In this document: piece by piece, positions 1 through 7,225 of the stretch | Position numbering within the stretch: position 1 is the stretch's first letter | How the letters are laid out: every line of letters starts with the position of its first letter | From: Nostoc commune NIES-4072 | GTDB taxonomy: Bacteria > Cyanobacteriota > Cyanobacteriia > Cyanobacteriales > Nostocaceae | Assembly: GCF_003113895.1 (NCBI RefSeq) | Contig: NZ_BDUD01000001.1 | Location: 803,388-867,387, forward strand | Direction: 5' to 3' | DNA length: 64,000 nt | Translations under genes and position numbers: made by a program | The notes under the pieces: generated by a model | The model's input: only the letters and a program-made list of their open reading frames with translations | Database searches by the model: none | Told to the model about the DNA's origin: nothing

Positions 1-920
1 TACTTAAAGAAATCTGGAGGAGCTATAGTAATTTGACAGTTAGCCTGATTCATCGGTTGTTCGGGTAAAATGCCGCAGCTATCAAGACCGAATTGCAGAC
101 GTAGCACCATCTCGTTAGTCCGCCAGAAAGCCCACACTAGTGGCTTACCCAGAGTGTGCAGTAATCTTTCAATGCGTCCCATCTGACGGTAGGGGAACCA
201 AGCTTCTGCAAAGCGGGTTAATAAAACATACTTCAGGTTTACTAAACCCAAGAAAAATCTAGGAACCTTCCACAGGGGTTGACGGAAGACAAGGGTGGAT
301 TTTTTGGCTATGTTCGCCGCCAAAGTCGCAATGTCGCAGGCAGATTTGCCAAAACCTACTACAACTACGCGTTTACCCTCAATGATTGAAGCATCGTTAA
401 ACTCAGTAGAATGGAGTACTCGTCCTCCAGATGCGGCGAACTCTTCTTTACCAGGCAAAGAAGGTAAATTAGGGAAACTAAATATTCCATTGCAGACTAG
501 CACAAAGTCAAATTCGTGCTTTTCCTCTTTTGTCTCACCCCCATTACCTTCCTTCACTCTGATGGTAACTACCCATCCTGGCCGTTCTCCGGTTTTTCGG
601 GAGACATTAGTAACTTCCGTTTGGAAGCGAATTCTCTCAAGAACTCCAAAATTCTGGGCGTATGAATTTAGATAATTCCGCATATCCTCTGCTGTCGGCC
701 ACTCTGGGTAGGATGCAGGCATGGGATAGTCAGAAAAATTATATGTGTCACCCGTACTCTGGGTTGTTAATCCTGGGTAACTTCGAGATTTTTCCCAAAC
801 ACCACCAAGTCTTTTTTGTTTCTCAAATACAGTAACGTTGTAGCCTTCCTGGACAAAAGTTTTAGCTGTTACCAGACCGCTGATTCCAGCCCCAATCACG
901 CAAATTTGTTTGATTTCCAT
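1..920 (-). CDS. Flavin-containing monooxygenase (FMO/CzcO type), 3' end cut by window edge
   Basis: The frame is open on the minus strand from an ATG at 920 to the window edge, about 306 residues with no stop. It starts MEIKQICVIGAGISGLVTAK, an N-terminal FAD-binding GxGxxG Rossmann motif. A linker segment FPGKEEF followed by HSTEF resembles the FMO fingerprint, and a second dinucleotide-binding motif VVVVGFGKSACD follows, as expected for an NADPH-binding monooxygenase. FMOs use FAD, NADPH and O2 to oxygenate small substrates; the substrate here is unknown. The gene lies on the transposon side of the tRNA-Arg-proximal CAST end, so it may be CAST cargo, but the other transposon end is outside the window. 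The fold assignment is firm and the substrate is not. Confidence 0.85.
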   Translation of the reverse strand, partial: MEIKQICVIGAGISGLVTAKTFVQEGYNVTVFEKQKRLGGVWEKSRSYPGLTTQSTGDTYNFSDYPMPASYPEWPTAEDMRNYLNSYAQNFGVLERIRFQTEVTNVSRKTGERPGWVVTIRVKEGNGGETKEEKHEFDFVLVCNGIFSFPNLPSLPGKEEFAASGGRVLHSTEFNDASIIEGKRVVVVGFGKSACDIATLAANIAKKSTLVFRQPLWKVPRFFLGLVNLKYVLLTRFAEAWFPYRQMGRIERLLHTLGKPLVWAFWRTNEMVLRLQFGLDSCGILPEQPMNQANCQITIAPPDFFK

Positions 921-1098
921 ATTCTTTTTTAAGTAAATTATGAAATAATTTCTGCAAAGATGAATTTATACCAGGTTTTATTTATTTGAACCCCATCTCT
1001 GGTAAAGCCTAAATAACTACCAAACATTATTGCTCATCATTTAGCAGAATTACCAGAAGGTAAAGAAGCAAAAAAAGAATAATGATTAGGACTAATTC

Positions 1099-1126
1099 AA
1101 ACCACGTTAAAGAGTATGCGTGGTTT
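1099..1126. terminator. Hairpin, possible terminator
   Basis: Perfect 8-bp stem AAACCACG/CGTGGTTT with a 12-nt loop. It lies 16 nt after the stop of the short plus-strand tail that ends at about 1082. The T-run is weak. Confidence 0.4.
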
Positions 1127-1287
1127 CTATTAAACTAATAACTAATAACTACAGGTTTTCAACAACACCAAAAACTATCATTTAATAATGTTTCTATATT
1201 ATTAGGAAAAGGACAATCATCAGGAAATTTTGTTTCATATTCCTTACTCATGTTTTTATGTGCATTTTTATAACATTCATCACATAT

Positions 1288-1438
1288 ATAGGATTACTAT
1301 TTGATTTTTGAACGGAATTAGGTATTGTAGAGTGTGTTAGAACGGAGTTCGTAACGCACTATTATCAAGGGTTTGATGCCGTACTCTCTGTGCTAACACA
1401 TCCTACAGATATTTTCAGAAATCAAACCGGATTCCTAT
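1288..1438. mobile_element. MITE copy 1 (~151 bp), inverted relative to copies 2 and 3
   Basis: About 151 bp, a long imperfect palindrome. It has terminal inverted repeats (ATAGGATTACTATTTGATTT at one end, ATAGGAATCCGGTTTGATTT read inward from the other) and an inner inverted pair around GTAGAGTGTGTTAGAACGGAG. The same element recurs at 18074 and 48796. All three are flanked by T on the left and A on the right, consistent with insertion at TA, as in IS630/Tc1-type MITEs. There is no coding capacity. It separates two short minus-strand reading frames that look like gene remnants. Confidence 0.8.
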
Positions 1439-1914
1439 AGTTAAAAAATAATTACGCAGGCTAGGGGAATCTCGAAGAATACGACTTAATTCCTGTTGTG
1501 TGCTTGAGTCATAAAAAACTTTAGAGTGCTTTAGCAATAGTTTAACCCTTGGGTTTAACAACAATGATAAGTTTTGCTTAAGCTGTGGTAACAACAACAT
1601 AAGCGTTTGCCACAAATAGATAAGCATTCGTAACGAAAAAGTTAGCGTTGGTAACGAACGCATAAATTGTCGTTACTAACGGATAAGCATTCGTAACAAA
1701 AAAGTTAACCCACCTTAATTATTTTTTGGCGAATCGAAGCGGGGTCAATTTCCCTGGGGATCTGCCAAAACTTCAAATCGCTTATTGATTAAGGCTTGTA
1801 GCTTTTCTGGTGTCAGTTAATTTACTTTTTTAAGTGTTAACAGACAGGCGATTTTGGGAGACTTGCCAAAAATGCATTCAGAACTGTTGGCAAATCAAGG
1901 GTTTGGAGCGCAGG

Positions 1915-1951
1915 GTTTCAACACCCCTCCCAGCGAGAGGCGGGTTGAAAG
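1915..1951 (+). CRISPR. Single full-length 37-nt CRISPR repeat of type V-K form
   Basis: A 37-nt unit begins GTTTCAACACCCCTCCC and ends GGCGGGTTGAAAG. Length, start (GTTTCAAC), C-rich middle and end (GGGTTGAAAG) match the repeats of type V-K CASTs as I remember them from Scytonema hofmanni. Only one full copy exists; a shortened relative lies at 2048. No second repeat appears at the usual 34-37 nt spacing on either side, so the array is reduced to one unit. The antirepeat/tracrRNA expected upstream was not recognised. Confidence 0.75.
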
Positions 1952-2047
1952 TCGCTAAGACTTTCGCTGTCAATGGGTATGTCCTAGTACATTAAAAGCT
2001 TTATTGAGTTTTGGAATTTTTCCAGTGTTCATAGCAAACACTTTTTA

Positions 2048-2077
2048 GGTGGGTTGAAAGGATAGAGCAACAGATTC
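2048..2077 (+). CRISPR. Delocalised homing crRNA: truncated V-K repeat plus 17-nt spacer matching tRNA-Arg
   Basis: GGTGGGTTGAAAG (2048-2060) is the 3' part of the V-K repeat. It is followed directly by GATAGAGCAACAGATTC (2061-2077). Those 17 nt match the tRNA-Arg gene exactly (plus-strand 2305-2321, read on the minus strand), and the match ends at the next base. The three bases 5' of the protospacer are GTG, fitting the GTN PAM known for Cas12k. Short delocalised crRNAs of this form direct V-K CAST homing to tRNA genes. The module points toward the transposon end at 2262. Confidence 0.9.
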
Positions 2078-2086
2078 TTTGTTTGA

Positions 2087-2105
2087 AGAGCTTGATTTTA
2101 GCTCT
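2087..2105 (+). other. Short hairpin after the homing crRNA
   Basis: Stem AGAGCT/AGCTCT with a 7-nt loop, starting 10 nt after the 17-nt spacer. It could mark the 3' end of the crRNA transcript; there is no clear T-run. Confidence 0.35.
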
Positions 2106-2144
2106 AATATTGAAACCGATTAGTTACCCTATAAAAGAAGAGTT

Positions 2145-2167
2145 CTGCCATACTTTAGGTATGGCAG
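2145..2167. other. Strong hairpin between the homing crRNA and the transposon end
   Basis: Perfect 9-bp stem CTGCCATAC/GTATGGCAG with a 5-nt loop. It is not followed by a T-run. It may block transcription into or out of the element. Confidence 0.45.
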
Positions 2168-2192
2168 GGTGTTGTAATGATATACAATTTCT

Positions 2193-2262
2193 CAACGCGG
2201 ACAATAATTTGGCAAGACGGACATTAATCTGTCAACGCGGACAAATAATTAGTTAATGTACA
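2193..2262 (-). mobile_element. tRNA-proximal end of a Tn7-like type V-K CAST
   Basis: Read from the tRNA (minus strand) the end starts TGTACA (2262-2257). It is followed by three ~20-22-nt imperfect direct repeats (plus-strand 2233-2254, 2213-2232, 2193-2212) built around TTGTCCGCGTTG. The stretch GACAGATTAATGTC is identical to what I recall in the S. hofmanni CAST left end. Such repeats are TnsB binding sites. TGTACA lies 4 nt from the tRNA 3' end and about 59-60 bp from the GTG PAM, close to the 60-66 bp known for V-K insertion. Whether this is the element's left or right end is unclear, and the far end is not in the window. Confidence 0.82.
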
Positions 2263-2265
2263 ACA

Positions 2266-2338
2266 CGAGCGCGGAGGGATTTGAACCCCCGACCCACAGA
2301 ACCGGAATCTGTTGCTCTATCCACTGAGCTACGCGCCC
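2266..2338 (-). tRNA. tRNA-Arg (anticodon CCG), target site of CAST homing
   Basis: A 73-nt cloverleaf on the minus strand. The acceptor stem is GGGCGCG/CGCGCTC, the D arm starts GCTCAGTGG, the anticodon stem is ACAGA/TCTGT around the loop TTCCGGT (anticodon CCG), and the T arm holds GGTTCAAATCC. CCA is not encoded. The D-arm to anticodon-stem segment is the protospacer of the crRNA at 2061-2077. The transposon end begins 4 nt after the discriminator base, so the tRNA is left intact, as expected for a safe homing site. Confidence 0.96.
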
Positions 2339-2404
2339 TTAGTCTTATACATTATAGCACGTCTATGATAAAATTTGCAGCCTAGAGAAACTTGGTTTCT
2401 GGGT

Positions 2405-3799
2405 TCAAAGATAATTAGCTGGGTCTACCGGTGTACCATTGTGGCGGACTTCAAAGTGGAGGTGGGGGCCAGTTGAGAAACCTGTGGAACCGACAGCAGC
2501 GATCGCTTGTCCGCGTTCGACTGCTTGTCCTTCAGAAACATACAACTCGCTGGTATGTCCGTACAGTGTAGTAAGGCCATTGCCGTGGTCGATAATTACT
2601 GCTCTGCCATAACCACCATACCACCCAGCAAAAATTACTCTGCCCGAATCGGCTGCCCGAATTTTACTACCATAGCTAGCGGCAAAATCCAACCCGGCAT
2701 GAAAGCGACGATAGCCAAGGATTGGGTGCATCCGCCAGCCAAAGGGACTGCTAGTAGAAGCATCGCTAGGATATGCCATTATACCAGTTCCCCGAATGAT
2801 CACACTTGTCCGGCTGTTAGTTTTTGCTTGCGCCTCCTCTGTTGCTCTAGCTTCTGCTACCTTTTGTTGAATTAAGACTTCCAGATTTTGAGATTCCCTC
2901 TCTAGCTGGTTTTGGGCTGCTTCTAAGGCTAGGCGATCGCTATTAAGACGTTGAACCAATTCCGATTGTGACTCCGCCTGATTTTGATAATCGGATTTTT
3001 GTGCTAACAATTGCTCACGAATCAAGGCAATTTCGTTTTTTTGCTGTTCTACGTCCGTTTTTTGTTTATTTATCAGCTTTGCTTGGGCATTGAGTTTTAC
3101 CAAAATTTGTTCGTCTGCCTGATACACTAACTTTAACTGATGACGACGGCTGAAAAAGTCGCTGATATTTTCACTTTCGAGCAAAACTGCCCATCCAACA
3201 GATGCAGGCGATCGCTGGAGATAACGCAATCGTGCTACTGTTGCTATTTGCCGCTCTTCATAAGAACGTTGCGCTACTGCTAAATCAGTTTCCAAGTGCT
3301 GGAGGCGTTGGGTAGCGAGTTGTAATCGTGATTCGCTCTCTTGAATATAGCTATCTGTAGTTTGCAAATTTTGTTTTAAGCCAGTGAGGTGTTTTTGGGC
3401 CTCTTGTTGAAGATTTGTTAAGCGATCGCGATCGTTAACCACACTCTGGCGCTGCTGGTTCATTTCTTGCTGCTGTTGTCGCAAAGTATCAATAGGCGCT
3501 GTGGAGGTTGCGTAGGCTGGAATTAATGCTAAACAAATCCACAAAATGCAGCAAAATGCAATAGATAAATAGCCAAAAATCTGCTTTTTTCTTATAAATC
3601 GCGCTCTCATAGCGTAAAGCCCAACCAAAACGATGCTTTCAAACACTATGAGGATTATTCCCAAAATCTGATTCACCCACTCCAACGCATGATTAAATTG
3701 TCTGCCAAGTTGTAACACAAAGATTCCAGCGATGTCAGCATTAAGCAGGTAGTTCATTTGTATGAAATCTGCTAAAGTTTCAGTTACCTTAAAACTCAT
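2405..3799 (-). CDS. M23 family metallopeptidase with coiled coil (EnvC/NlpD-like)
   Basis: 464 aa as drawn. The C-terminal domain (about 350-464) is a complete LytM/M23 peptidase with zinc ligands H367 and D371 (HAGLD) and the HLHFE motif around 446-450; it would cut peptidoglycan cross-links or activate amidases. Residues about 105-320 form a long Gln/Glu-rich coiled coil, as in EnvC. The N-terminus has two hydrophobic segments. The second follows M64 (MRARFIRKK), so a start at 3610 giving a ~401-aa protein with an ordinary signal peptide is equally plausible. It is divergent from nnrDE with 50 bp between the starts. A role in cell-wall remodelling or division is inferred from the family. 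Confidence 0.88.
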   Translation of the reverse strand: MSFKVTETLADFIQMNYLLNADIAGIFVLQLGRQFNHALEWVNQILGIILIVFESIVLVGLYAMRARFIRKKQIFGYLSIAFCCILWICLALIPAYATSTAPIDTLRQQQQEMNQQRQSVVNDRDRLTNLQQEAQKHLTGLKQNLQTTDSYIQESESRLQLATQRLQHLETDLAVAQRSYEERQIATVARLRYLQRSPASVGWAVLLESENISDFFSRRHQLKLVYQADEQILVKLNAQAKLINKQKTDVEQQKNEIALIREQLLAQKSDYQNQAESQSELVQRLNSDRLALEAAQNQLERESQNLEVLIQQKVAEARATEEAQAKTNSRTSVIIRGTGIMAYPSDASTSSPFGWRMHPILGYRRFHAGLDFAASYGSKIRAADSGRVIFAGWYGGYGRAVIIDHGNGLTTLYGHTSELYVSEGQAVERGQAIAAVGSTGFSTGPHLHFEVRHNGTPVDPANYL

Positions 3800-3849
3800 A
3801 ACTCAGCACGAACTAAACGCCCCGCTACGGCTAACAGGAATTAGGACTG

Positions 3850-5442
3850 ATGCAGAACAGGCAAGAAGAAAAAATTTCGCAAGTGGTAGTGACTGCTGTG
3901 CAGATGCGAGATATTGAAGATCGGATCTTTGCAGCAGGAATGCCTGTAGTCGCTTTGATGGAAAAGGTGGCGGGATTAATTGCCCGTCGCATTCAAGAGA
4001 TCCCCCCAACCCCCCTTTTTAAGGGGGGCTACATTCTTTCAAACTCGCTACAGGCGGAGGGATTTCGTGTTGGAATTCTTGTCGGCCCGGGTCATAATGG
4101 CGGGGATGCTTTAGTAGTAGCCCGTGAATTACACTTTCGCGGGTATGAGGTTTGGATTTATTCGCCTTTCTCTAAACTTAAGGAACTAACTTCACAGCAC
4201 TTGCAATATGCTCAGAGTTTGGGCATTCCAATTTATCAAACAATTGAGCAACTGCCAGATTCTGATTTGTTGATTGATGGCTTGTTTGGATTTGGTTTAG
4301 AAAGAAACCTCACCGATCCCATCGCTTCTGCAATTAATCAGCTAAATGAATTATCTGTGCCGATTTATAGTATTGATTTACCTTCAGGTTTACACACCGA
4401 CACAGGCGAAGTATTAGGAACTGCCATTCGCGCCACTCACACTTTTTGCTTGGGTTTATGGAAGCTAGCTTTCTTCCAAGATCAGGCGCTAGAATATCTC
4501 GGCAAAGCTGAGTTAATCGATTTCGATATTCCTTTAGCTGATGTGGAAGCTGTTCTAAAAAATGCACCCAGCATTAAACGTATTATACCAGCAACGGCAC
4601 TTGCTAATTTAACCCTACCTCGTCCACAAGTCACCCACAAATATAAGGAAGGACATTTATTGTTGATTTGTGGTTCGCGGCGCTATGCAGGTGGAGCAAT
4701 TTTAACTGGTTTGGGTGCTAGGGCTAGTGGTGTAGGTATGCTTTCCATTGCCGTACCCGAATCGCTGAAATCTCTTTTGGTGTCACATTTGCCAGAAGCC
4801 ATAATTGTCGGTTGTCCAGAGACGGAAACTGGAGCTATAGCCCAATTACAATTACCAGAAAAAACCGATCTGAGTTCCTTTAATGCGATCGCTTGTGGCC
4901 CCGGTTTAACACGAGATGCCACTCCCATTGTGCAAGAAGTGATCAACAGCGATCGCCCTCTAATTCTCGATGCCGATGGTTTAAATATCTTGGCACAAAT
5001 GGGAGCGATCGCCACATTAAAAAAACGTCTTGCAGTAACCGTACTCACACCCCACACTGGTGAATTTCAACGATTGTTTCCTGATGTCCCCAATGCCAAA
5101 CATGACAGAGTGCAAGCAGTACAGGAAGCGGCGGCACAAAGTAAGGCGATAGTATTGTTGAAAGGGGCGAGAACTGCGATCGCAAACCCTCAAGGTGCTG
5201 TTTGGAGCATTCCTGAAAGCACACCCGCCTTAGCGCGTGGCGGTAGCGGTGACGTGTTAACTGGGCTACTGGGTGGATTGTTGGCGCAAGCAGCAACGAA
5301 GGAGATTCCGGTAGAAAATATTGTGGTAACTGCTGCATGGTGGCATTCGCAAGCGGGTATAATAGCCGCCCAGGAGCGTACTGAATTGGGTGTAGATGCG
5401 TTTACATTGACACAATATTTGATAAAAGTTCTAAGTAATTAA
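3850..5442 (+). CDS. nnr: Bifunctional NAD(P)HX epimerase / ADP(ATP)-dependent NAD(P)HX dehydratase
   Basis: 530 aa, the usual size of the bacterial fusion (YjeF family). The N-terminal epimerase domain (about 15-235) holds VGPGHNGGDALV. The C-terminal ribokinase-like dehydratase (about 245-530) holds GPGLTRD, LDADGLN and ARGGSGDVLTG (from 462). Together they repair damaged hydrated NAD(P)H. Between the first helix of the epimerase and its nucleotide loop, residues about 51-61 (IPPTPLFKGGY) are encoded by an in-frame dispersed palindromic repeat (3999-4030), which looks tolerated as a loop insertion. The start ATG is 50 bp from the divergent M23 gene. Function is secure; whether the inserted loop is neutral is inference. 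Confidence 0.93.
   Translation: MQNRQEEKISQVVVTAVQMRDIEDRIFAAGMPVVALMEKVAGLIARRIQEIPPTPLFKGGYILSNSLQAEGFRVGILVGPGHNGGDALVVARELHFRGYEVWIYSPFSKLKELTSQHLQYAQSLGIPIYQTIEQLPDSDLLIDGLFGFGLERNLTDPIASAINQLNELSVPIYSIDLPSGLHTDTGEVLGTAIRATHTFCLGLWKLAFFQDQALEYLGKAELIDFDIPLADVEAVLKNAPSIKRIIPATALANLTLPRPQVTHKYKEGHLLLICGSRRYAGGAILTGLGARASGVGMLSIAVPESLKSLLVSHLPEAIIVGCPETETGAIAQLQLPEKTDLSSFNAIACGPGLTRDATPIVQEVINSDRPLILDADGLNILAQMGAIATLKKRLAVTVLTPHTGEFQRLFPDVPNAKHDRVQAVQEAAAQSKAIVLLKGARTAIANPQGAVWSIPESTPALARGGSGDVLTGLLGGLLAQAATKEIPVENIVVTAAWWHSQAGIIAAQERTELGVDAFTLTQYLIKVLSN
3999..4030. repeat. Palindromic C6/G6 repeat inserted in frame in nnr
   Basis: GATCCCCCC, AACCCCCC and AAGGGGGGCT form a hairpin-capable unit of a type dispersed in Nostoc-like genomes. 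It lies inside the coding region and adds about 11 residues without shifting the frame. Confidence 0.7.
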
Positions 5443-5455
5443 ACGGCTTTTAACT

Positions 5456-5620
5456 ATGACTCTAGAAATTGACGCCGAGAAAGAAAAATTACAGGCAAGC
5501 ACTAGTTTAAAGACAAATCAAGAAACAGAAAACGAAAAAGTTCTATGTCCTCATTGTCAGCGCACCGCTACGAACGGTATTAAATGTAAAGGCATTTGTG
5601 TGGCTGACAATGACTATTAA
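5456..5620 (+). CDS. Small 54-aa protein with two Cys pairs (possible zinc ribbon)
   Basis: The ATG at 5456 is 14 nt after the nnr stop and the frame ends at 5620, encoding 54 aa. The N-terminal half is Glu/Lys/Thr-rich and probably disordered. The C-terminal half has CPHC at 31-34 and CKGIC at 44-48, then ends VADNDY, a spacing that could bind zinc. The close position suggests co-transcription with nnr. I recall similar short cyanobacterial proteins ending VADN(D/E)Y, but no function. Coding status rests on the four cysteines and the gene-like spacing. Confidence 0.65.
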   Translation: MTLEIDAEKEKLQASTSLKTNQETENEKVLCPHCQRTATNGIKCKGICVADNDY

Positions 5621-5659
5621 AGTATGATCCAGTCTCCAACGAGGAATAAGGAATTTGTA

Positions 5660-6946
5660 TCAGCCATTGGCTAAATACCAACGCTGTAGCGCCAATCGTT
5701 GAATTTCGCGCCAGGGAATATTATGTTTTCGAGCTAAGTCTGCACAATCTTCATATTCTGGCTGCACATTTGCAATAACTTTTTCTGGCGATCGCCCTTT
5801 CCATGCTATTTTCACACGCACTTTGCCATATTCCGTTTCCACTTGTTGAATTTCCCGTTGTAAAATGGCGCGTTGCTGAGTTGTTCGCCGAATACCCAAA
5901 GTTGTAGTTTCGCGGAATATAACCGCTTCACAACTGAGTAAATTTTCTGGATGACAAATCACAGTCAGCAAAATCCCCGGACGGGACTTTTTCATACCGA
6001 TCGCTTGGGTAAAAACATCCACTGCACCAGCCGCAAACAACGCCTCAAACACATAGCCGATCGCTTGCGGATTTAAATCATCAATTTGAGTTTCTAGTAC
6101 AGAGATGGTTTCCAAATTTGAGCTAGTAGCTTCAGAATCACTGAAATTTGACTGTAAACTTGCGCTTTCACCCACCCAAAGGCGTAAAATATTGGGAATG
6201 GGTAAATTTATGGTTCCTGCTCCCAATCCTATCTGCTTGATAGCGATCGCAGGTGGTGAACCAAAATCTCTTGCCAAAGTAGTAGCGATCGCAGCTCCTG
6301 TTGGTGTCACCAGTTCTCTGTCAATTCCATTGCTATAAACTGGACAACCCCGCATTTCCCACAGCTTTAATACTGCTGGTACTGGTACTGCCATCTGACC
6401 ATGTGCAGCCCGAACAGTGCCGCCACCAGTCGGGAACGCCGAGCAGTAAAGTAAGGGCAATCCTGACTCATTACTCTCAATCCCCAACCAATCTAAGCCC
6501 AGGCAAGTACCTACAATATCTACGATCGCATCTACAGCACCCACCTCATGAAAATGAACTTTTTCAGGAGAAATGCCATGCACTGCCCCTTCTGCCACTG
6601 CTAGCTGTCGGAATACCGCCAAACTCCAAGCTTCTGCCCGTGATGGCAACTGAGCTTTGAGAATCATCCGCTCTATTTCTGGCAGGTGGCGTGTGTGATC
6701 ATGACTGTGTTCGTGGTCGTGGTGATGGTGGTGGTGGCGATCGTGTACTAAATCCACATGGACTTTAGTCGCCTGCTGACCATTACGTTGGACAAATTCC
6801 GCCCTTAACTGATATTCCTGTTCAATACCCAACCCATTGAGTTTTTCAGTTAAATACTCCACAGGAACACCCGAACTTACCAAAGCACCCAGGCACATAT
6901 CACCAGAAATTCCTGTCGGACATTGAAGATAAGCAATTTTATTCAT
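5660..6946 (-). CDS. larC: LarC, nickel pincer cofactor synthase (DUF111)
   Basis: 428 aa, full length for LarC and uninterrupted. It starts MNKIAYLQCPTGISGDMCLGAL, the family signature with the GISGDM loop. Other family blocks include EKVHFHEVGAVDAIVDIVG and TPTGAAI. A His-rich stretch at about 72-86 (six His in a row, then DHEHSHDH) fits nickel handling. LarC inserts nickel by CTP-dependent cyclometallation into the pincer cofactor used by lactate racemase-type enzymes. No larB, larE or larA is in the window. The start is next to a heptamer repeat array and divergent from the YrdC gene. Confidence 0.93.
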   Translation of the reverse strand: MNKIAYLQCPTGISGDMCLGALVSSGVPVEYLTEKLNGLGIEQEYQLRAEFVQRNGQQATKVHVDLVHDRHHHHHHDHEHSHDHTRHLPEIERMILKAQLPSRAEAWSLAVFRQLAVAEGAVHGISPEKVHFHEVGAVDAIVDIVGTCLGLDWLGIESNESGLPLLYCSAFPTGGGTVRAAHGQMAVPVPAVLKLWEMRGCPVYSNGIDRELVTPTGAAIATTLARDFGSPPAIAIKQIGLGAGTINLPIPNILRLWVGESASLQSNFSDSEATSSNLETISVLETQIDDLNPQAIGYVFEALFAAGAVDVFTQAIGMKKSRPGILLTVICHPENLLSCEAVIFRETTTLGIRRTTQQRAILQREIQQVETEYGKVRVKIAWKGRSPEKVIANVQPEYEDCADLARKHNIPWREIQRLALQRWYLANG

Positions 6947-6951
6947 AATAA

Positions 6952-7094
6952 ATTAGTCATTAGTCATTAGTCATTAGTCATTGGGCATTGGGCATTGGGC
7001 ATTGGGCATTGGGCATTGGGCATTGGGCATTGGGCATTGGGCATTGGGCATTGGGCATTGGGCATTGGGCATTGGGCATTGGGCATTGGGCATT
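6952..7094. repeat. Heptamer tandem array: 4 x ATTAGTC then 16 x ATTGGGC
   Basis: Counted directly: four ATTAGTC units (6952-6979) then sixteen ATTGGGC units (6980-7091) and a final ATT. It is a short tandemly repeated repetitive (STRR) array typical of heterocystous cyanobacteria. It lies between the divergent starts of larC (6946) and the YrdC gene (7226). The following 7102-7215 is a C-rich tract of CCCCTGCT, CCCCAGC and CTCCCCA units. Confidence 0.95.
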
Positions 7095-7225
7095 AACTAT
7101 TCTCCTCTGCTCCCCCTGCCTCCCCTGCTCCCCCTGCTCCCCCTGCTCCCTGCCCCCTGCCCCCAGCCCCCAGCCCCCAGCCCCCAGCCCCCACTCCCCA
7201 CTCCCCACTCCCCACTCACCGAGTT

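Larger units (their letters stand above)
921..1914. other. Gene-poor stretch with a MITE and gene remnants
   Basis: No intact gene is visible in this ~1 kb. It holds a terminator-like hairpin (1099-1126), a MITE (1288-1438) and short protein-like tails. One plus-strand tail of about 20 residues ends in GKEAKKE at about 1082. A minus-strand frame (about 1160-1287) carries a CDEC motif and ends LLNDSFWCC; it abuts the MITE. Another minus-strand frame (1440-1663) also runs into the MITE. A motif close to ATAAGCATTCGTAAC occurs twice between 1620 and 1700. In typical V-K CASTs cas12k and tracrRNA sit upstream of the repeat, but neither can be recognised here. Confidence 0.55.

Noticed and set aside
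295..675. 126-aa plus-strand frame
   Set aside because: It lies antisense within the FMO gene, whose minus-strand frame has clear FAD and NADPH motifs.
1415..1663. 82-aa minus-strand frame as an intact gene
   Set aside because: Its last codons lie inside the MITE and its start lies in short repeats; at best it is a remnant.
6952..7094. CRISPR array
   Set aside because: Units are 7 bp with no spacers; it is a simple tandem array.
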